A DNA stretch of 64,000 nt. Origin: Halogranum rubrum. Its GTDB lineage: Archaea; Halobacteriota; Halobacteria; Halobacteriales; Haloferacaceae. The DNA lies in NCBI RefSeq assembly GCF_900114455.1, contig NZ_FOTC01000004.1, forward strand, positions 151,964 to 215,963. The letters are read 5' to 3'. Numbering within the stretch: the stretch's first letter is position 1; each line of letters begins with the position of its first letter. The notes beneath the pieces are model-generated. The model did no database searches. It was not told the DNA's origin and saw only the letters and a list, made by a program, of their open reading frames with translations. This document shows positions 63,206 through 64,000 of this stretch, in pieces. The position numbers and the translations under genes are program-made.

Positions 63206-64000
63206 GGTTTCTCCGCGACGACGACGAGTCGTTCGTCGTCGTCGACGTCCTCCAGTTCGATGTCGACCAGCGAGAGTACCTGCTCGCGCGTGGACATCCC
63301 GCTGATGTCGACCAGCCGGTTCCCCTGTGCGATGTAGATGTTCGGCAGTTTCGTCGCAGAGTTGCTGAACACCGACTCGCGGTTCAACACCTGCTCGACG
63401 TTCCGTTCGAGGTTCTCACCTTGTGCTTCGTAGACGGCGGCGTCTTCGAGTTTCAGTTTGACGACGCCCGCGTTGTCGACGATAGAGAGCTTCGTCCGCT
63501 TCTTCGACAGGAGGCCGAACAGGCGTTCGGTCGTCGCCTCTGCCGTGTAGACGTGCAGGCCGTCTGTCGACGCACTCGCTTCGATCTCTGTGGTGTCTGC
63601 ATCGAGTGCGGCGGCGGCCGCTTCGATTCGTTCGTCGCCACTCACCGCTCCCTGCGAGAGGTCACGCGTCTGCAGTTCGGTCGACCCCTCGGCTTCGGCC
63701 CGGAGCAGGTTCCGAGAGGCGTCGTACTCGACTTTCGCCTCGACCGTCTCCTGATTCGCGCCCATCCCGATGACGGAGTCGACTGCCTCACGGCGGAGTC
63801 GCTCTATCTCTTCTTCCGTTGGGTCCATCACGTTCCGCTCGACGACGTCGCGAACCATCGCGAGAGCGACGCCGATGGTACTGATTGTCTCGTGGTTCGT
63901 CGCCAACCGCACGTCGTAGTCGGTGTTCTCTGCGAGATACGGGAGGAGTGTGGCACTGCCACCGCCACCGCCGACGAGTTCCAAGAGGTCGGCGTTGAGG
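63202..64000 (-). CDS. hydantoinase/oxoprolinase-like (ASKHA-fold) protein, N-terminus beyond window
   Basis: 265 visible codons (C-terminal part); the frame is open at the window edge. VGGGGGSATLLPYLAENTDYDVRLATNHETISTIGVALAMVRDVVERNV resembles the ATP-binding glycine loop and following helix of hydantoinase A or diol-dehydratase-reactivase ATPases. PTEEEIERLRREAVDSVIGMGANQETVEAKVEYD resembles the hydantoinase C-terminal extension. A further domain follows (TTERLFGLLSKKRTKLSIVDNAG). The family call is moderate. It is cotranscribed with the ImmA-type gene. Confidence 0.55.
   Translation of the reverse strand, partial: LNADLLELVGGGGGSATLLPYLAENTDYDVRLATNHETISTIGVALAMVRDVVERNVMDPTEEEIERLRREAVDSVIGMGANQETVEAKVEYDASRNLLRAEAEGSTELQTRDLSQGAVSGDERIEAAAAALDADTTEIEASASTDGLHVYTAEATTERLFGLLSKKRTKLSIVDNAGVVKLKLEDAAVYEAQGENLERNVEQVLNRESVFSNSATKLPNIYIAQGNRLVDISGMSTREQVLSLVDIELEDVDDDERLVVVAEKP

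Noticed and set aside
1-64000. CRISPR arrays, rRNA genes and intact insertion sequences
   Set aside because: No regularly spaced direct repeats, rRNA-like stretch or transposase gene with terminal inverted repeats was found by reading.

Overview
The window is haloarchaeal. It has high GC, strongly acidic predicted proteins, short TATA boxes about 25-33 nt before many starts (mostly leaderless genes), Tat-type twin-arginine lipoprotein signals, a Cdc6/Orc1 initiator, and haloarchaeal-type IclR, TRAM and universal stress proteins. Genus and replicon cannot be fixed from the sequence. The adjacent origin makes a megaplasmid or a secondary chromosomal origin plausible.

Positions 1 to 27.5 kb form a pectin/rhamnogalacturonan and L-rhamnose utilisation island. 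It holds an oligosaccharide ABC importer of the peptide/Opp type (8892-14980) plus the end of a second, paralogous binding protein (1-1008). It also holds depolymerases without signal peptides: a GH78 alpha-L-rhamnosidase, two GH28 proteins and a PL22 oligogalacturonate lyase. An oxidative L-rhamnose route follows: mutarotase, SDR dehydrogenase, RhmD-type rhamnonate dehydratase and FAH-type diketo-deoxyrhamnonate hydrolase. With them are an F420/flavin-type LLM oxidoreductase, a LarA-like protein, two Gfo/Idh/MocA oxidoreductases and two IclR regulators. The picture is uptake of oligosaccharides, hydrolysis in the cytoplasm and oxidation of L-rhamnose towards pyruvate and lactate.

From 27.5 to 31 kb lies an AT-richer replication region: a minus-strand orc gene and eight copies of an ORB-like element (core ACACTTACAA plus a G-string), in opposite orientations on either side of an AT-rich core. 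Next come a TumE-like pair (31-32 kb), two small proteins, and a five-gene cell-surface set (32976-40424: DegT-like aminotransferase, flippase, asparagine-synthase-like protein, alkaline-phosphatase-superfamily protein, FemAB-like acyltransferase). Between 41 and 49 kb are a Tat M14 carboxypeptidase, an aberrant Nramp-like transporter coupled to a small P-loop protein, TRAM and HMA-like proteins, and an iron-type ABC binding protein with a DtxR-like box and a decayed ATPase gene upstream.

From 49.8 to 58.1 kb is a peptide/amino-acid catabolic island: M29 aminopeptidase, class V aminotransferase, FAD amine oxidase, RidA, peptide ABC binding protein, M24 prolidase-like peptidase and an IclR regulator with its own 15-bp palindromes. 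The right end has a Tat-exported LamG/beta-propeller protein, a PF12831-like FAD oxidoreductase, an ImmA/IrrE-type metallopeptidase and the C-terminal part of a hydantoinase/oxoprolinase-like protein that runs out of the window.
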